This document shows positions 61,780-64,000 of a DNA stretch of 64,000 nucleotides, in pieces. The translations under genes were made by a program, and so were the position numbers. The notes beneath the pieces were generated by a model. The model saw nothing but the letters and a program-made list of their open reading frames with translations. It did not search any database and was not told the origin of the DNA. The DNA is from Gymnopilus junonius. Taxonomy: Eukaryota > Basidiomycota > Agaricomycetes > Agaricales > Galerinaceae. The first letter of the stretch is position 1; every line of letters starts with the position of its first letter. The stretch lies in contig JADNYJ010000063.1 in the NCBI GenBank assembly GCA_015501075.1, positions 1-64,000 on the forward strand. Reading direction: 5' to 3'.

Positions 61780-62427
61780 CTATTGCCTGGTCTGTCTTTC
61801 CCGAATCCTCTCTCGCATCTCCTGGCCAGCACGACGGACACCTCCCCTGCCAGTCCACCCTCTCCTTGCAAGCCAGCTGACCAGTCTTGGGGTAAATGCA
61901 GCGGTGAGCCCAACTCGTACGGGCAGGAACAATGTCTTGTGGATAGTATAAGCGAGTACCAGCATGGCATAGAGACCTTCATGGCCTGTCTTGGCTCCAG
62001 GATTATTCATGGATTCTATTTCATCCCTACCCGGCTCTGGTGCTCTTGACTGCCAAACGCTTCCCACCATGGACTTTACACTCGCCGCAACTTGGGAGAC
62101 ATATTCAGCGCCCAGAAGATTAATGCCGACGAAAGCAACTCCAAAGTCGAGAGTGCCAATGATGATGTAGACACCGAGAGCATACCATCCGTAAGACTTG
62201 ATGAGATGCTTGAGACGCTGGGAAAGAGATGCGTTGGGTGGCAGAGTATTTTTGGGATCTAATGAGGGTGTCGGTGGTGTTGAAGTGTGCCGGGCAGGGG
62301 AATGAGCGAAGAGGCGTATCCGCGGCGCTCGTGGAGACGAGCCAAAACGAGTGGTGGGGAGAATTGGAGAACGTATCCGAGGAGCGAATGCCCTCAAGAC
62401 ATGCAGACGAGGTAGGAATCCTCTCAT
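61780..62427 (-). CDS. DUF1279 / FAM210-like mitochondrial protein
   Basis: A long Arg/Ser/Pro-rich presequence (MRGFLPRLHVLRAFAPRIRS) is followed by the DUF1279 core: KHLIKSYGWYALGVYIIIGT, LDFGVAFVGINLLGAEYVSQ and, after a linker, GLYAMLVLAYTIHKTLFLPV plus RVGLTAAFTPRLVSWLARRG. These hydrophobic segments suggest a two- or three-helix inner-membrane domain. Fungal members are often labelled Nat2-like; animal FAM210A and FAM210B are mitochondrial. The protein appears to have no intron, an exception in this window. The C terminus is rich in Arg and Glu (RRAGQEMRERIRERQTRQ). No exact activity can be assigned. Confidence 0.85.
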   Translation of the reverse strand: MRGFLPRLHVLRAFAPRIRSPILPTTRFGSSPRAPRIRLFAHSPARHTSTPPTPSLDPKNTLPPNASLSQRLKHLIKSYGWYALGVYIIIGTLDFGVAFVGINLLGAEYVSQVAASVKSMVGSVWQSRAPEPGRDEIESMNNPGAKTGHEGLYAMLVLAYTIHKTLFLPVRVGLTAAFTPRLVSWLARRGWTGRGGVRRAGQEMRERIRERQTRQ

Positions 62428-62706
62428 AATAATTATGTTCGAGTTGAAGAAGAAAAGACACTGCCGAAGCGATGATGCAGAGGGAAATCACGTGCCACCC
62501 GTCATTATCCCCATTTATCGAAACGCTCAAAATTTGTGGTCGGCTATCGAAATGTTCAAGTTGAGTCTTGCCATCCGCTTCTGAGGGTGCTTGCCCAGCG
62601 ACGCCCTCGTTTTCCTCTATTATCTTTTCTTCTTGCCCATTTCATGTATTTACCCGCCCTCCCTCGCACTCGATCTCTCTCTGCCCTGCGATAGCATAAT
62701 TCACTC
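62428..62706. promoter_or_regulatory. Divergent promoter region, DUF1279 / SAM decarboxylase
   Basis: 279 bp between start codons. Pyrimidine-rich near 62,610-62,700 on the plus strand, typical of highly expressed fungal promoters. In basidiomycetes and other eukaryotes SAM decarboxylase is controlled by small upstream ORFs; no conserved one was identified here. Confidence 0.4.
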
Positions 62707-64000
62707 ATGTCACCAGACATTATCGACGATTATCAAGCATCGGCCCCCTTTGAAGGTCCGGAAAAGCTTTTAGAAATATGGTTTGCACAATCTGCTGCTG
62801 ATGTGCCGCCACTCGACAATGCTCGAGGTAAAAAGACAGGTCTCCGGACCGTTAGTCGTCAGACATGGGAGGATATGTTGGATATCGTAAGATGCAAAGT
62901 CTTGAGTGTCATCCAAGGCGATGAGATGGATGCCTATCTACTAAGGTCACTTTCCCTTAGTCTCCTGTTATGCCATGCTAATTGACTTCCAGCGAATCCT
63001 CTTTCTTTGTTTCTCCTCATCGCCTCATCCTCAAGACCTGTGGGACTACCCTAAACCTTTTAGGCCTTCCACGAATACTTGAAATAGCTGCCAGAGAGGC
63101 TAATTTAACAGCAGTCTATCGCTTCTTCTATTCACGCAAGTCATTCATGTTCCCGGAGCGGCAATTCGAACCTCACCGCGACTGGAAGCAAGAAATAGAG
63201 TATCTCGACCGCATCTTCAAAAACGGAGCTGCTTACACCGTCGGCAAAGTTAATGGCGACCATTGGCTCCTTTATCTCACGACCCCAGATGGATTTTTTA
63301 ATCCTTTGAATTCCGATACAGGTTCCTCTCACGCGGAGGTCGAAGATCTACACATCGATTACACCATCGAAATCCTCATGAGCGATCTTTCGCCCACAGC
63401 CCGACAGCCCTTCTTCTTTTCAGATCCTTCTATTCAAGATGAAGGCTCTACTCCATTGTCTCTAGCTGCAGAGCTGTCTGAAAAGTTGGGCATCAGTAAT
63501 ATTTTCCCCCCTTCCCTTACCCACCTCGACGCGTATGCGTTCCAACCGTGTGGATATTCGTCCAACGCTCTTATCAAGTGGGGTCACGAATCCCTCGAAA
63601 ATAATTACAAACACGAAGTAGAAGGGAACACTGCTGGCCATTTTGGCGAAGGTTATTATACCATCCATGTTACCCCAGAGGAAGGATGGTCTTATGCAAG
63701 CTTTGAATGCAATGTTCCACTGTCCACTTCGAAGAGCTCCAAAGGCAAAATTCCAGACCTCAAATCTCTTATCAAACGCGTCGTTGACATATTCGAACCT
63801 GGCCGAATTACCCTGACGCTGTTTATCTCCAGTGAGCAAGGGGATCCTGTTGAAGAGCCAGCAATCGAAGAAGCTCAGCGCGTCTTCAAAGCTGCTTTGA
63901 CTGAATGTGCAGTGTCTTCTGATCGTCCACAGACCAATGGCTCAAAAAAGTCCTACAAAAGGACGGACAAAATTAATTACGAGTTTGGAGGATATGACTT
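62707..64000 (+). CDS. SPE2: S-adenosylmethionine decarboxylase, 3' end outside window
   Basis: Produces decarboxylated SAM, the aminopropyl donor for spermidine and spermine. The start MSPDIIDDYQASAPFEGPEK is followed by LLEIWFAQSAADVPPL and, after an intron (62,947-62,993), LSESSFFVSPHRLILKTCGT, where the Glu-Ser bond is the autocleavage site generating the pyruvoyl cofactor from Ser. Other landmarks are TLNLLGLPRILEIA, VGKVNGDHWLLYLTTPD, LDAYAFQPCGYSSNAL and EGYYTIHVTPEEGWSYASFE. Cleavage of this proenzyme yields a small beta chain and a large alpha chain. The coding sequence is open at the window end, so the C terminus is missing. Confidence 0.94.

Overview
The window is nuclear DNA of a mushroom-forming basidiomycete (Agaricomycetes). 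The evidence is gene-dense DNA with many introns of about 45-60 nt, very short intergenic gaps, and gene families typical of these fungi: a DUF6589 relic, a Ty3/Gypsy element, an OM14-type mitochondrial outer-membrane protein, Rax2, a TPP1/Est3-like telomere protein and two Psr-type phosphatases. No species is assigned.

Bases 1 to about 9,370 form a decayed, CpG-poor repeat block. It holds two arrays of degenerate GGGACT-type repeats (118-470 and 2129-2518), a poorly conserved stretch between them, a defective minus-strand Ty3/Gypsy element (about 2520-7047) with a recognisable gag-pol reading frame broken by stops and frameshifts, and a dead minus-strand DUF6589 gene (about 7085-8900). A 584-bp MITE of hAT type (7281-7864) with an 8-bp target duplication sits inside the DUF6589 relic, and the Gypsy LTR appears to cut off its 3' end. 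The base composition changes sharply near 9.4 kb.

From 9.6 kb to the right end about 30 conserved genes are packed head to tail. In order: uS13/RPS18, a CLIP-170 homologue, an OM14-like protein, eIF3c, eIF2B-gamma, a Nak1/GCK-III kinase, APS kinase, a mitochondrial PPR protein, cohesin Rad21, alanyl-tRNA synthetase, mitochondrial bL34, Psr-type phosphatase copy 1, a Yap-like bZIP factor, a GH78-like alpha-L-rhamnosidase, a TPP1/Est3-like protein, a membrane plus coiled-coil protein, Psr-type phosphatase copy 2, an HMMR-like coiled-coil protein, 3-hydroxyacyl-CoA dehydratase, a pepsin-like protease, an unknown acidic protein, NF-YA/HAP2, THO1, a PP2C phosphatase, REI1, Rax2, a small mitochondrial membrane protein, a DUF1279 protein and S-adenosylmethionine decarboxylase, which runs off the right edge.

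Several functions cluster. Translation is represented by uS13, eIF3c, eIF2B-gamma, AlaRS, bL34m and REI1. Polarity and microtubules are represented by CLIP-170, Nak1 and Rax2. Many divergent pairs share promoters of about 50-110 bp (eIF2B-gamma/Nak1, PPR/Rad21, AlaRS/bL34m, NF-YA/THO1), and convergent pairs leave as little as 27-40 bp between stop codons. Three otherwise well-conserved genes carry apparent one-base frameshifts (CLIP-170, OM14-like, eIF3c), all within about 5 kb, which looks more like assembly error than gene death.
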